From Prevotella melaninogenica (GTDB lineage Bacteria > Bacteroidota > Bacteroidia > Bacteroidales > Bacteroidaceae), in assembly GCF_003609775.1 (NCBI RefSeq), contig NZ_AP018050.1, positions 1,240,001-1,304,000 on the forward strand: a stretch of 64,000 nt of DNA. The letters are read 5' to 3'. Under the pieces are notes generated by a model, which was not told where the DNA came from, did no database searches, and worked only from the letters and a program-made list of their open reading frames with translations. The position numbers were made by a program, and so were the translations under genes. Within the stretch, counting starts at the first letter, position 1. Each line of letters starts with the position of its first letter. Positions 8,035 to 17,202 of this stretch are shown piece by piece.

Positions 8035-10338
8035 TTAGAAGTATTCTTCTTGTATACCATTCACATTAATAGTGTCTGCTGTTTCACAAGGGTTAAACTT
8101 AGCAGGAATAGCAAACTTAGTACCTTGATTATATCCTAATCGTTTGTCAGCATAAACACGCTGCATAAAGTAAGCCCATACAGGCAGAGCAGTTGTCGCA
8201 CCTTGTCCCATTGAAGTATGGTCGAAGTGGATATCACGGTCTTCACCACCTACCCAGCATCCACTGACAAGTTCAGGTGTAATACCCATGAACCAACCAT
8301 CCGAGTTGTTGTTTGTTGTACCCGTCTTACCACCAATATCGGCAGTAAGATGATAAGCGTAACGCAAACGACTGGCTGTACCGCCCTGAATTACCGCACG
8401 CATCATATCAATCATCTGATAAGAACTTACCTCAGAGATAACCTCTGTCATCAATGGCTGGAACTTAGCAATAACGTTGCCGTGGCTGTCCTCAATCTTT
8501 GTAACAAAGAGCGGAGCACAACGAATACCACCATTCGCAAAGGTTGTATAAGCACTTGCCATCTCACCAACAGACGCCTCACAAGGTCCAAGACATAACA
8601 CTGGGCTTGTATTCTTATCAATATCTGGATTATTCAATCCAAAGTCATGCAGAATATTTACAAACTGAGAAGGTCCGAGAAGGTTGATCAAATAAGCTGA
8701 AATCCAGTTGTTAGACTGTTGTAAAGCCCAACGCAATGGTACTTCCTGACCATAACGAGCACGAGAGCCATTACGAGGTGTCCACCCACCATAAGTACGC
8801 TGTACGTTTGGCGCAAGCGAACAAGGAGTCATACCATTCTGCATTGCAAGTGCATAGAGGAATGGTTTGATAGTTGAACCAACCTGACGACGACCACCCA
8901 TTACAACATCATACTTAAAGTGCTGATAGTCGATACCACCCACGTAAGCCTTTACAGCACCCGTATGTGGGTCCATACTCATAAAGGCAGAACGAAGGAA
9001 CGACTTATAATAACGTATAGAGTCGATTGGTGTCATCACCGTATCGATATCACCATGATATGTGAAAAGTGTCATCTCATGAGGCGTCTGAAAACTACGT
9101 CTTATCTCGTCGGGTGTAGCTCCCTGCTCTTTCAGACGACGATAGCGCACAGTCTGACGACATGAACGATTCAAAATTTCCTTTATCGTACGACGAGAAA
9201 TATTAGATGAGAATGGAGCATTCTTCTTATAACGCATCGCAAGATTAAACTGTGACTGTAAGTATCCACCTACATGCTTGCGTACAGACTCCTCTGCATA
9301 CTGCTGCATACGCGTATCAATCGTTGTGTAGATACGCAAACCATCCGTATTTACATTATAAGGTTCGCCATTACGCTTTGTATTCTTATTACACCATCCA
9401 TAAAGTGGATCTTGCTCCCATGCAATAGAATCGAGAACAAACTGACGATTCTGCCATGCTTGGTAATTCTCTCGTTCAGGTTTCTTTGCCATCATATACT
9501 GACGAAGGAACGCCTGGAAATAATCACCCGCACCACTTACAGGCTTTGACTTTGTAAAATGAAGTCCTAAAGGACGCTGTGAGAGTTCCTCATATTCAGC
9601 CTTCGTTACATAGCCAGACTTAACCATCTGCATCAAAACCACATTACGACGCTGCAAACAACGCTCTGGATAACGAAGTGGATTGAACATAGAAGGGTTC
9701 TTACAAAGTCCCACCAACATAGCTGCCTCAGTAACTGTCAACTTACGAGGTTCCTTGTCGAAATAGACATTTGCAGCTCGTTTAATTCCTACAGCATTAT
9801 GGAGAAAGTCAAAGTAATTGAAATACATTGCAAGTATTTCTTCCTTTGTAAAGTGACGTTCCAGCTTTACTGCAATAATCCACTCAATAGGCTTCTGCAA
9901 AAGACGCTCTACTGTGCTATGTGCTTTTTCTGAGAAAAGCTGCTTAGCAAGCTGCTGTGTAATCGTTGAGCCACCACCAGCACTTGCTTGTCCCATTACA
10001 CCACGCTTTACTACAGCACGTCCAAGTGCTATAAAGTCAATACCAGAATGTTCATAGAAGCGTTCATCTTCCGTTGCAACAAGGGCGTGGACAAGATGTG
10101 GTGAAAGACCATTATAGTCAATTGCAACACGGTTGTTATTATCCGCATTCCAAGTACCGATGAGCTGCTGGTCAGAAGAATAAACTTGCGAAGCAAACTT
10201 ATCTATAGGGTTAGACAATTCATCCATATCAGGCATGTATCCTACCCATCCATTCCATACAGAGATGAAGAATACGAAGACCAAACCCAATATGGCAAGA
10301 AGTGAACCCCAGAGGAAATGTACAAAATGTCTTCTCAT
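8035..10338 (-). CDS. Class A penicillin-binding protein (PBP1A-type transglycosylase/transpeptidase)
   Basis: A 767-residue bifunctional peptidoglycan synthase anchored by an N-terminal membrane helix (about 8-30). The GT51 glycosyltransferase domain (about 75-250) shows ATEDERFYEHSGID (Glu90 catalytic) and GGGSTITQQLAKQLF (121-135). The transpeptidase domain has the SxxK nucleophile at Ser488-Lys491 (GSTIKPF), QQSNNW (SxN) and a KTGTT box. It polymerises glycan strands and cross-links them in the periplasm. It is single and monocistronic, divergent from pyrB. Confidence 0.94.
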   Translation of the reverse strand: MRRHFVHFLWGSLLAILGLVFVFFISVWNGWVGYMPDMDELSNPIDKFASQVYSSDQQLIGTWNADNNNRVAIDYNGLSPHLVHALVATEDERFYEHSGIDFIALGRAVVKRGVMGQASAGGGSTITQQLAKQLFSEKAHSTVERLLQKPIEWIIAVKLERHFTKEEILAMYFNYFDFLHNAVGIKRAANVYFDKEPRKLTVTEAAMLVGLCKNPSMFNPLRYPERCLQRRNVVLMQMVKSGYVTKAEYEELSQRPLGLHFTKSKPVSGAGDYFQAFLRQYMMAKKPERENYQAWQNRQFVLDSIAWEQDPLYGWCNKNTKRNGEPYNVNTDGLRIYTTIDTRMQQYAEESVRKHVGGYLQSQFNLAMRYKKNAPFSSNISRRTIKEILNRSCRQTVRYRRLKEQGATPDEIRRSFQTPHEMTLFTYHGDIDTVMTPIDSIRYYKSFLRSAFMSMDPHTGAVKAYVGGIDYQHFKYDVVMGGRRQVGSTIKPFLYALAMQNGMTPCSLAPNVQRTYGGWTPRNGSRARYGQEVPLRWALQQSNNWISAYLINLLGPSQFVNILHDFGLNNPDIDKNTSPVLCLGPCEASVGEMASAYTTFANGGIRCAPLFVTKIEDSHGNVIAKFQPLMTEVISEVSSYQMIDMMRAVIQGGTASRLRYAYHLTADIGGKTGTTNNNSDGWFMGITPELVSGCWVGGEDRDIHFDHTSMGQGATTALPVWAYFMQRVYADKRLGYNQGTKFAIPAKFNPCETADTINVNGIQEEYF

Positions 10339-10357
10339 AAATTGTGAAAATATTATG

Positions 10358-10365
10358 CAAAGATA
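10358..10365 (-). promoter_or_regulatory. -7 box upstream of the class A PBP gene
   Basis: CAAAGATA on the plus strand is TATCTTTG on the minus strand, 20 bp before the PBP start codon. This is the same geometry as at ftsY. Confidence 0.55.
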
Positions 10366-10502
10366 ATGTAAATCAATGGATAAGCAAAATAAATAGATAT
10401 TTTTTTGATATAGGTGGATATTTCCTATTCTATAGTTCGTCGATTAGAAAATAATAATGTAACTTTACCAACAGAAAAGAACTAAAACATCACAAAACAA
10501 AA

Positions 10503-11450
10503 ATGGAAAAGCATAACTTTGTGAATATCCAAGGGTTAGATCGTGAGCAGCTACTCTATCTTATTGAAATGGCTCAGGAGTTTGAGAAACATCCAAACCG
10601 AGAGCTACTTAAAGGTAAGGTTATCGCAACGCTCTTCTATGAGCCTTCTACACGTACTCGACTTAGTTTTGAAACAGCTGCTAACCGCCTCGGAGCACGT
10701 GTTATCGGCTTTACCGATGCAAAGGTTTCAAGTGTTAGTAAAGGTGAAACTCTGAAAGACACTATCCTCATGGTATCTAACTATGCAGATGCGATTGTCA
10801 TGCGACATCACATAGAAGGTGCAGCACAATATGCTTCAGAAGTGGCACCTGTACCCATTATTAATGCCGGTGACGGAGCACATCAACATCCTTCACAATG
10901 CTTGCTTGACCTTTATACGATTAATCAGACACAAGGAACATTAGAGAACTTAAACATCTACCTTGTTGGTGATCTTAAATACGGTAGAACAGTTCATTCT
11001 CTTCTTATGGCCATGCGTCATTTTAATCCAACGTTTCACTTTATCTCACCAAAGGAACTTGCTATGCCAGAGGAGTATAAAGTGTATTGTCGTGAGCATA
11101 ATATTCACTTTGAAGAACATGAGGATTTCACTCCAGAAGTAATTGCCAATGCAGATATTATCTATATGACACGCGTACAAAAGGAACGTTTCTCTGACTT
11201 AATGGAATATGAGCGAGTTAAGAACGTTTATATTCTTCGTCGTGATATGCTCTCATTGGCTCGTCCAAACATGAAGATTCTTCATCCACTGCCACGTGTG
11301 AACGAGATTGCATACGATGTTGATGATAGTTCACATGCTTATTATATCGAACAGGCTCGTAATGGTCTTTTCGCTCGTGAAGCCATTTTCTGCCATTGTC
11401 TTGGTATATCTATGGAGGAAGTAAAAAACGATAAGACAATTTTAGAATAA
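10503..11450 (+). CDS. pyrB: Aspartate carbamoyltransferase, catalytic chain
   Basis: A 315-residue catalytic subunit that condenses carbamoyl phosphate with aspartate in pyrimidine synthesis. The carbamoyl-phosphate loop [13 protein letters not shown] (STRTR, 49-53), DGAHQHPSQ and [10 protein letters not shown] are all intact. It would form the c6r6 holoenzyme with the PyrI chain encoded 1 kb downstream. The two genes are normally adjacent, and here two small lipoprotein genes lie between them, the first only 22 bp after the pyrB stop. Confidence 0.96.
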   Translation: MEKHNFVNIQGLDREQLLYLIEMAQEFEKHPNRELLKGKVIATLFYEPSTRTRLSFETAANRLGARVIGFTDAKVSSVSKGETLKDTILMVSNYADAIVMRHHIEGAAQYASEVAPVPIINAGDGAHQHPSQCLLDLYTINQTQGTLENLNIYLVGDLKYGRTVHSLLMAMRHFNPTFHFISPKELAMPEEYKVYCREHNIHFEEHEDFTPEVIANADIIYMTRVQKERFSDLMEYERVKNVYILRRDMLSLARPNMKILHPLPRVNEIAYDVDDSSHAYYIEQARNGLFAREAIFCHCLGISMEEVKNDKTILE

Positions 11451-11472
11451 TAACTTAATCATTTTTACGAGT

Positions 11473-11892
11473 ATGAGTATATTAAAAAAGAGTACGTTTG
11501 CCGCTCTGCTACTGATGCTTTTGACCACCATATTCAGTTGTGAACTAAACTCTGAAGATGGTCGTTGGGATCCTATGAAATGGACATCAGACCGCCATGG
11601 AGATCCAAGAAAGATTACTGCTACAGCAGAAGGAGAAACTTATCAATTAAAATGTACCAACTATGGGGGACCATGGATTAGTAGCGTGACAGATGCTGAC
11701 ACAGTCATCTATGCCGGTAGTAAAGAGCAAGATTTCCATCATATCAAATATGATTGGTATGACATATCAGCGAAAGGAAATACTTTTTATATCACTCTCC
11801 TCCCCAATACAACTGGCAAAGAACGCAAATTATCCATTGTTGTGACTGCAGGTGACATCTTCGATCAAATAGAAGTGACACAAAACAAATAA
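11473..11892 (+). CDS. Small BACON-like lipoprotein, paralogue A
   Basis: A 139-residue protein with signal peptide and lipobox at Cys23 (TIFSC). The mature part has KWTSDRHGDPRKIT, an AEGETYQLKCTNYG strand, a PNTTGKERKLSIVV segment and a terminal IEVTQNK. This beta-sandwich layout (aeGGt, N-x-T-x-x-R, terminal vTQ) resembles a BACON domain, a fold common in secreted Bacteroidota proteins. It is clearly related to the next gene and lies inside the pyrB-pyrI interval. The function is unknown, perhaps surface binding. Confidence 0.72.
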   Translation: MSILKKSTFAALLLMLLTTIFSCELNSEDGRWDPMKWTSDRHGDPRKITATAEGETYQLKCTNYGGPWISSVTDADTVIYAGSKEQDFHHIKYDWYDISAKGNTFYITLLPNTTGKERKLSIVVTAGDIFDQIEVTQNK

Positions 11893-11928
11893 AAATATAC
11901 TCATAATATATATAACTTTATCTATTAT

Positions 11929-12354
11929 ATGAACATGAATAAATTTAAAAATGTATCGTTTGCAGCATTGTTACTGGTTATTTTGACCACAGTATTCAGT
12001 TGTAGCAAGAATACAATTGATGATATCCACAGAACAACTTTTAAGTGGACTTCAGACTACACTGGTGACCCAAGGAATATAACAGTTCCTGCTGAAGGAG
12101 GAACCTACAAGTTGGTATGTACCAACTACCAAACTCTGCGATTTGCAAGAAAGACTGTTGATGATTCATCAGTAATATATGGAGAAGAGGTAATCAGTAC
12201 TGCCATTCTTGGAAAATGGTTCACAGCAGAATTAACAGGTAATACACTCACGATTACCATCAAGCCCAACACCACGGGTAAAATACGTAAGCTAATCTTT
12301 GGGATAAGAGCTGATGATGCCGTAGATAGAGTGAAAATCACCCAAGAAAAATAG
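11929..12354 (+). CDS. Small BACON-like lipoprotein, paralogue B
   Basis: A 141-residue lipoprotein (lipobox TVFSC, Cys25) paralogous to the upstream gene. Shared features include the FAALLL-x2-LTT-x-FSC signal, KWTSD-x2-GDPR-x-IT, AEGGTYKLVCTNY, PNTTGKIRKL and a terminal VKITQEK. The loops between the strands differ strongly, suggesting divergence of a binding face after tandem duplication. A downstream ATG at codon 3 is equally possible as the start. It ends 102 bp before pyrI. Confidence 0.72.
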   Translation: MNMNKFKNVSFAALLLVILTTVFSCSKNTIDDIHRTTFKWTSDYTGDPRNITVPAEGGTYKLVCTNYQTLRFARKTVDDSSVIYGEEVISTAILGKWFTAELTGNTLTITIKPNTTGKIRKLIFGIRADDAVDRVKITQEK

Positions 12355-12456
12355 AAATAGACTCATAATGCCTATGAGTGAACAAAGAAAACTGCCCACA
12401 AATACCCTGTCAGGCATACCTCAATATTGAGGAGACAGAGTGAGGCTTATATGATT

Positions 12457-12912
12457 ATGTCAAAGAAAGAACGTCTGGTAGCTGCTATTAAGAGCGGCAC
12501 CGTTATAGATCATATTCCAGCAGAGAAGACTTTTCAAGTTGTGAACCTACTACAGCTCCAGAAGCTCTCCACACCTGTCACTATTGGTTTCAACTTCTCA
12601 TCGAAGATGGTAGGCACAAAGGGAATCATCAAGGTGAGCGACAAGTTCTTTACTGATGATGAAATTTCTCGTTTGTCGGTCGTGGCACCGAACGTGGTGT
12701 TGAACATCATTAATGACTATGAAGTGGTAGAGAAGAAGAAGGTTGTGACACCGGACGAGCTTCGGAGCATTGTAAGATGCAATAATCCAAAGTGCATCAC
12801 TAACAACGAACCTATGAACACTATTTTCCATGTTGTCGATAAGGAGCATGGTATTCTTAAATGTCATTACTGCGATAAAGAACAGGAAATGGAGAAGGTG
12901 GAACTTGTATAG
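12457..12912 (+). CDS. pyrI: Aspartate carbamoyltransferase, regulatory chain
   Basis: A 151-residue regulatory subunit that binds CTP/ATP and controls PyrB. The N-terminal allosteric domain includes [20 protein letters not shown] (about 13-32). The C-terminal zinc domain keeps all four cysteines, Cys108, Cys113, Cys136 and Cys139. I chose the start at MSKKERLV because the longer reading from 12427 adds ten residues absent from the family. It is followed by the TTTCATGAA array. Confidence 0.93.
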   Translation: MSKKERLVAAIKSGTVIDHIPAEKTFQVVNLLQLQKLSTPVTIGFNFSSKMVGTKGIIKVSDKFFTDDEISRLSVVAPNVVLNIINDYEVVEKKKVVTPDELRSIVRCNNPKCITNNEPMNTIFHVVDKEHGILKCHYCDKEQEMEKVELV

Positions 12913-13096
12913 AGTACATGTTGACGAGAAGACAAGTTTACGAGTTGACAAGTACTTATTTAATGGGTTATAAATTGATAAGTTAAAACACTATATATTA
13001 GCAATTTAATTGGTATAATTAAAGCTTATTATAATCATATATTTTATAAGTTATAGAATTGTTTGTTCTTCTCAAATATGCTATCTTCCAAATTAT

Positions 13097-13180
13097 TTTC
13101 ATGAAAAAAAATATTTATTTACGTGAACAGAAATATTTTTTTTCATGAAAATAAATATTTCTCCTTATGAAGATAAATTA
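13097..13180. repeat. 22-bp tandem array, TTTCATGAA family, four units (locus 1)
   Basis: Units start at 13097, 13119, 13141 and 13163. Each opens with TTTCATGAA or a variant (TTACGTGAA, CCTTATGAA), continues with an A-rich AnAAATATTTAT run, and the last ends GATAAATTA. The array lies in the 428-bp gap between pyrI and the MATE gene. Apart from the promoter at 13262-13287, the rest of the gap shows nothing recognisable. Confidence 0.85.
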
Positions 13181-13261
13181 AGACTAACTTAGTATAAGTA
13201 CTAAGTGAAATACTGTTCTACGTTTTATTATCCTATAAATCATTGCATAACAATTAGGTTT

Positions 13262-13287
13262 TCTCATTTTTTTTTCGTACATTTGCA
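13262..13287 (+). promoter_or_regulatory. Promoter of the MATE gene with conserved T-tract
   Basis: The block reads TCTCA, then nine T, then CGTACATTTGCA. TACATTTG is the -7 box. The same 26-bp block recurs at 60226-60251 with one mismatch. The MATE start at 13341 lies about 55 bp downstream. Confidence 0.65.
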
Positions 13288-13340
13288 AGCATAGTATAAG
13301 GATGAATTTCATTCATTCGTATAAATGTAAGAGAATATTA

Positions 13341-14714
13341 ATGGATAATAGGAGTGCGACTTTAGAGTTAGGAACAAAGCCGGTAGGTAAATTGTTGGTA
13401 CAATACGCCTTTCCAGCAATTATAGCTATGATTGCATCCTCGCTCTATAACATTGTAGACCGAATATTCATTGGTCAGATTGTAGGACCGATGGCTATAT
13501 CTGGTTTAGCTATTACCTTTCCTTTTATTAACCTTGGAGCTGCCTTTGGAGCTGCAGTAGGAATAGGAGCATCAACTTCTATCAGTGTGAAGTTAGGTCA
13601 GCGTGACTATAAAACAGCAGAGAATATTCTTGGCAATACAGTAACACTAAATTTAATTATAGGCAGTGCTTTCGGTATTATATGCCTTATTTTCCTTGAC
13701 CCAATCCTGCGATTCTTTGGAGCAAGTGATGCAACAATCCCATACGCACGTAGCTTTATGGAGGTTATCTTAGCAGGTAACGTTATCTCTCACATGTATT
13801 TTGGAATGAATGCTGTACTTCGTGCTGCATCCAAACCTCGCCAGGCTATGATGGCAACGATATTCACAGTCTTGATAAATATTATTTTAGACTTTATATT
13901 TATCAGCTTTTGGGGTTGGGGAATTCGTGGTGCTGCTTTTGCTACAATCTTATCACAAGCATTGGCATTATGCTGGCAGATGAAACAATTTACCAACAAA
14001 GACGAGATATTACATCTTAAACGTGGCATCTATCGACTTAAAAGACATTTGGTAGAGAATATTATTTCAATTGGTATCTCTCCATTCTTGATGAATGCAT
14101 GCGCTTGTATTGTGGTTATTTTTATGAATAATCAGTTAGTAAGATACGGCGGTGACATGGCTGTCGGAGCTTTTGGTATAGCTTATAGCGTTGCTATGGT
14201 TTTTATAATGTTTGTCATTGGATTAGACCAAGGAATGCAACCAATAGCTGGATATAATTACGGCTCTCAGCAGACAGACAGATTGATGCGAGTACTAAAA
14301 CTTACCATCTTTGCCGCAACAGGGATAATGGTTACAGCTTGGTTAATAGCACATTTAGCTCCATATTACTGTGCCCGTATGTTCACAAAAGACCCTGAAT
14401 TAATTCGTCAAGCAATTAAGGCAATTCAAATAAACATGATGATGTACCCTATCGTTGGATTTCAAATGGTTGTAACTAACTTTTTCCAATGCATTGGTAA
14501 AGTAAAGATAAGTATCTTCTTGTCTCTCTCACGTCAGCTATTGTTTTTAATCCCACTGCTTGTTATCCTACCACAGTTTTTCAACTTAAATGGCGTATGG
14601 GCATCCTTGCCTTCCAGTGATTTCTTGGCATCATTGGTTGCTGCTATCATAATGATAACCTACATGCGTCGATTAAAAAAGCAGAGTGTAAACAATCAAC
14701 ACTTAAAATCATAA
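13341..14714 (+). CDS. MATE family multidrug/Na+ antiporter
   Basis: A 457-residue inner-membrane protein with 12 hydrophobic segments in two similar halves, typical of MATE exporters that use Na+ or H+ gradients. The N-terminal half has LVQYAFPAIIAMIASSLYNIVDRIFIGQ, which includes the conserved P-x-I and N-x-VDR-x-FIG pattern, and the second half includes GLDQGMQPIAGYNYGSQ. The open frame extends 13 codons further upstream, but MDNRSATLELGTKPVGKLL is the usual family start. The stop is 15 bp from the kinase-like gene. Confidence 0.9.
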   Translation: MDNRSATLELGTKPVGKLLVQYAFPAIIAMIASSLYNIVDRIFIGQIVGPMAISGLAITFPFINLGAAFGAAVGIGASTSISVKLGQRDYKTAENILGNTVTLNLIIGSAFGIICLIFLDPILRFFGASDATIPYARSFMEVILAGNVISHMYFGMNAVLRAASKPRQAMMATIFTVLINIILDFIFISFWGWGIRGAAFATILSQALALCWQMKQFTNKDEILHLKRGIYRLKRHLVENIISIGISPFLMNACACIVVIFMNNQLVRYGGDMAVGAFGIAYSVAMVFIMFVIGLDQGMQPIAGYNYGSQQTDRLMRVLKLTIFAATGIMVTAWLIAHLAPYYCARMFTKDPELIRQAIKAIQINMMMYPIVGFQMVVTNFFQCIGKVKISIFLSLSRQLLFLIPLLVILPQFFNLNGVWASLPSSDFLASLVAAIIMITYMRRLKKQSVNNQHLKS

Positions 14715-14729
14715 ATTAAGAATCTAAAT

Positions 14730-15350
14730 ATGGAAAAGGAACTAATCATAAATGTTGGTCGCCAAATAGGTAGTGGTGGTCGTATCATAGCAAAAATGCT
14801 TGCTGATGAGTTTGACTGCCAGTTCTTTGACCGTGAGATACTCAACCTTGCTGCCAAAGAAAGTGGTTTCTCGGAGAAGTTCTTTGAGCAGAACGATGAG
14901 CAAAAAGGGTTTATGAAAGGACATTTCCACATACACCTTCCTCTCTTGGGTGATAACAACTTCTATAAGAGTAATTTCTCACAAGAAAGTCTTTATCAGT
15001 TCCAAAGCGACGCTATTCGTGAAGTGGCAAAGCAAAATCCACGCTGTGTGTTTGTTGGTAGAACTGCTGATTACGTTTTACGTGATAATCCAAACACCAT
15101 CAATATCTTTATAACAGCTTCCATGGATACCCGTATTGCAAACGTTTCTGAACGCCGTGGATGTTCAAAAGAGGAAGCTCGAAAGTTTATAGAAAATGGT
15201 GAGAGTGAGCGTGCTAAATATTATAACTATTACACAACAAAGGTGTGGGGGCATGCAGAAAGCTATGACCTTTGCATTGATGCCAGTATACTTGGATTAG
15301 AAAAGACAAAGGATTTAATTGCAGAGTTTATCAGAAGAAAAAGTATTTAA
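14730..15350 (+). CDS. Cytidylate kinase-like protein
   Basis: A 206-residue P-loop protein. The N-terminal nucleotide loop GRQIGSGGRIIAKMLA (10-25) followed by FFDREIL matches the cytidylate kinase-like (AAA_26) family, and RCVFVGRTADYVLRDNPN is the central strand region. It differs from true Cmk in its reduced core and extra helical arm, so nucleotide kinase activity is plausible but not proven. The stop overlaps the next start by one base (TAATG), indicating translational coupling. Confidence 0.8.
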   Translation: MEKELIINVGRQIGSGGRIIAKMLADEFDCQFFDREILNLAAKESGFSEKFFEQNDEQKGFMKGHFHIHLPLLGDNNFYKSNFSQESLYQFQSDAIREVAKQNPRCVFVGRTADYVLRDNPNTINIFITASMDTRIANVSERRGCSKEEARKFIENGESERAKYYNYYTTKVWGHAESYDLCIDASILGLEKTKDLIAEFIRRKSI

Positions 15351-15862
15351 TGAAACGAATAGGTATAATCTCTGACACCCACGGACACTGGGATGATAAA
15401 TATGAACACTATCTTGGCGAATGTGATGAGATTTGGCATGCTGGCGATATTGGATCATTAGAAGTTGCAGATAAGTTTGAGGCAATGAAACCCATCTTCC
15501 GTGCTGTATGTGGGAATATAGATGATTACACTATGCGCAACCGCTATCGGGAAATTTTACGCTTTAAATGTGAGGATGTTGATGTGCTACTAAAACATAT
15601 TGGAGGTTATCCTGGACGATATGATCGTTCGGTACAAAGTATGCTCTATGCTTCTCCACCCAACCTCTTTGTTGATGGACACTCGCATATCCTCAAAATA
15701 CAATTCGATAAGACACTAAACCTACTTCATATAAATCCTGGTGCAGCTGGTCTTCGTGGATGGCATAAAGATAGAACTTTAGTGAGATTAACTATCGAAG
15801 GTAATAAATTTACTGATTGTGAAGTTATAACATTGGGAAATAAACAAACTAAACCTATCTGA
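15350..15862 (+). CDS. YfcE-like metallophosphoesterase
   Basis: A 170-residue calcineurin-fold phosphodiesterase. The metal ligands are in place: Asp9 and His11 (ISDTHGH), Asp33 (HAGDIGS), Asn56 (CGNIDD), His83 and the VDGHSH pair His111 and His113. The size is typical of the YfcE/MJ0936 group, which hydrolyses phosphodiesters in vitro. The cellular substrate is unknown. It is coupled to the upstream kinase-like gene by a 1-bp overlap. Confidence 0.88.
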   Translation: MKRIGIISDTHGHWDDKYEHYLGECDEIWHAGDIGSLEVADKFEAMKPIFRAVCGNIDDYTMRNRYREILRFKCEDVDVLLKHIGGYPGRYDRSVQSMLYASPPNLFVDGHSHILKIQFDKTLNLLHINPGAAGLRGWHKDRTLVRLTIEGNKFTDCEVITLGNKQTKPI

Positions 15863-15943
15863 TTTGTAATGCACAACATTCAGAGTCGCTAACAATAAAA
15901 CTGTTAAAACTAACAATAAGAAAACAAACAAAATAATAAAGAT

Positions 15944-17098
15944 ATGAAAACGTATTTAGTAACTGGTGCTGCTGGATTTATCGGAGCAAACTACATTAAG
16001 TATCTACTTCACAAGAAGTATGTGAACGAAGAAATTAAGGTTATTATCCTCGATGCACTTACCTATGCTGGTAACCTTGGTACTATCAAGGATGATATTG
16101 ATAACGAGCGTTGCATCTTTGTAAAGGGTGACATCCGTGACCGTGAGCTTGTTGACCAACTCTTTGCTGAATATGACATTGACTATCTCGTAAACTTTGC
16201 TGCAGAAAGTCATGTTGACCGTTCTATTGAAGATCCACAGTTGTTCCTTTCTGTAAACATTCTTGGTACACAGAACCTCATGGATGCTGCACGTCGTGCA
16301 TGGGTGACAGGTAAAGACGAGCAGGGTTATCCAACATGGAAGGTTGGCAAGCGTTACCATCAGGTATCTACTGATGAAGTATATGGTTCATTAGGAGCAG
16401 AAGGCTACTTTACCGAGGAGACTCCACTCTGTCCACATAGTCCATACTCAGCAAGTAAAACAAGTGCAGATCATTTTGTGATGGCATATCATGATACATA
16501 TCACATGCCTATCAGTATCACACGTTGTTCTAACAACTATGGCCCTTATCACTTTCCAGAGAAGTTAATTCCATTAATTATCAATAATATTCTTGAAGGT
16601 AAGAAACTTCCTGTATATGGCGAGGGGTTAAATGTACGTGACTGGCTTTATGTAGAGGATCACTGTAAGGCTATTGACATGGTTGTGCGTGAAGGACGTG
16701 TAGGTGAAGTTTACAACGTTGGTGGTCATAACGAAATGAAGAATATCGACATTGTTAAACTCACTATTAAGACTATCTACGACATGATGGCAGAGGACAA
16801 GAATCTCCGCACTATCCTCAAGAAGCAGGTGAAAGATGCTAATGGTGATATTGATATTAGCTGGATTAATGAAGAATTAATCACACATGTTCCAGACCGT
16901 CTTGGTCATGATGCGCGCTATGCCATTGATCCAACAAAGATTAAGAATGAGTTAGATTGGTATCCAGAAACAATGTTTGCCGAGGGTATCGTGAAGACAA
17001 TTCGTTGGAATTTGGAGCATCAGGACTGGATTCAAGAGGTTACTTCTGGTGATTACCAAAAGTACTATGACATGATGTACACCAAAAAAGGAAGATAA
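15944..17098 (+). CDS. rfbB: dTDP-glucose 4,6-dehydratase
   Basis: A 384-residue extended short-chain dehydrogenase making dTDP-4-keto-6-deoxyglucose. The Rossmann loop TGAAGFIGANY lies at 7-17, the catalytic Thr-Asp-Glu in STDEVYG (Asp144, Glu145), and YSASK supplies Tyr168 and Lys172. The RfbB-typical NNYGPYHFPEKLIP segment follows. It opens a cluster with a ketoisomerase and aminotransferase, so the product is probably used for a 3-amino-3,6-dideoxy sugar rather than rhamnose. No rfbA, rfbC or rfbD is seen here. Confidence 0.94.
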   Translation: MKTYLVTGAAGFIGANYIKYLLHKKYVNEEIKVIILDALTYAGNLGTIKDDIDNERCIFVKGDIRDRELVDQLFAEYDIDYLVNFAAESHVDRSIEDPQLFLSVNILGTQNLMDAARRAWVTGKDEQGYPTWKVGKRYHQVSTDEVYGSLGAEGYFTEETPLCPHSPYSASKTSADHFVMAYHDTYHMPISITRCSNNYGPYHFPEKLIPLIINNILEGKKLPVYGEGLNVRDWLYVEDHCKAIDMVVREGRVGEVYNVGGHNEMKNIDIVKLTIKTIYDMMAEDKNLRTILKKQVKDANGDIDISWINEELITHVPDRLGHDARYAIDPTKIKNELDWYPETMFAEGIVKTIRWNLEHQDWIQEVTSGDYQKYYDMMYTKKGR

Positions 17099-17202
17099 AA
17101 AATCAACTAAAATATAATCCTACACCCTTGTCTACCCAAACAAAATAAATAGCGAGGGTGTAAATCCTTCTCACAATCAAAACATAGACAACACATCTTT
17201 AA

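Noticed and set aside
12368..12430. 20-codon frame ([14 protein letters not shown] at the start) just before pyrI, considered as a leader peptide
   Set aside because: No pyrimidine-type attenuator or run of regulatory codons is seen, and there is no second structure supporting attenuation.
12427..12456. Ten-codon upstream extension of pyrI ([10 protein letters not shown])
   Set aside because: Absent from the family. MSKKER at 12457 is the standard N terminus.
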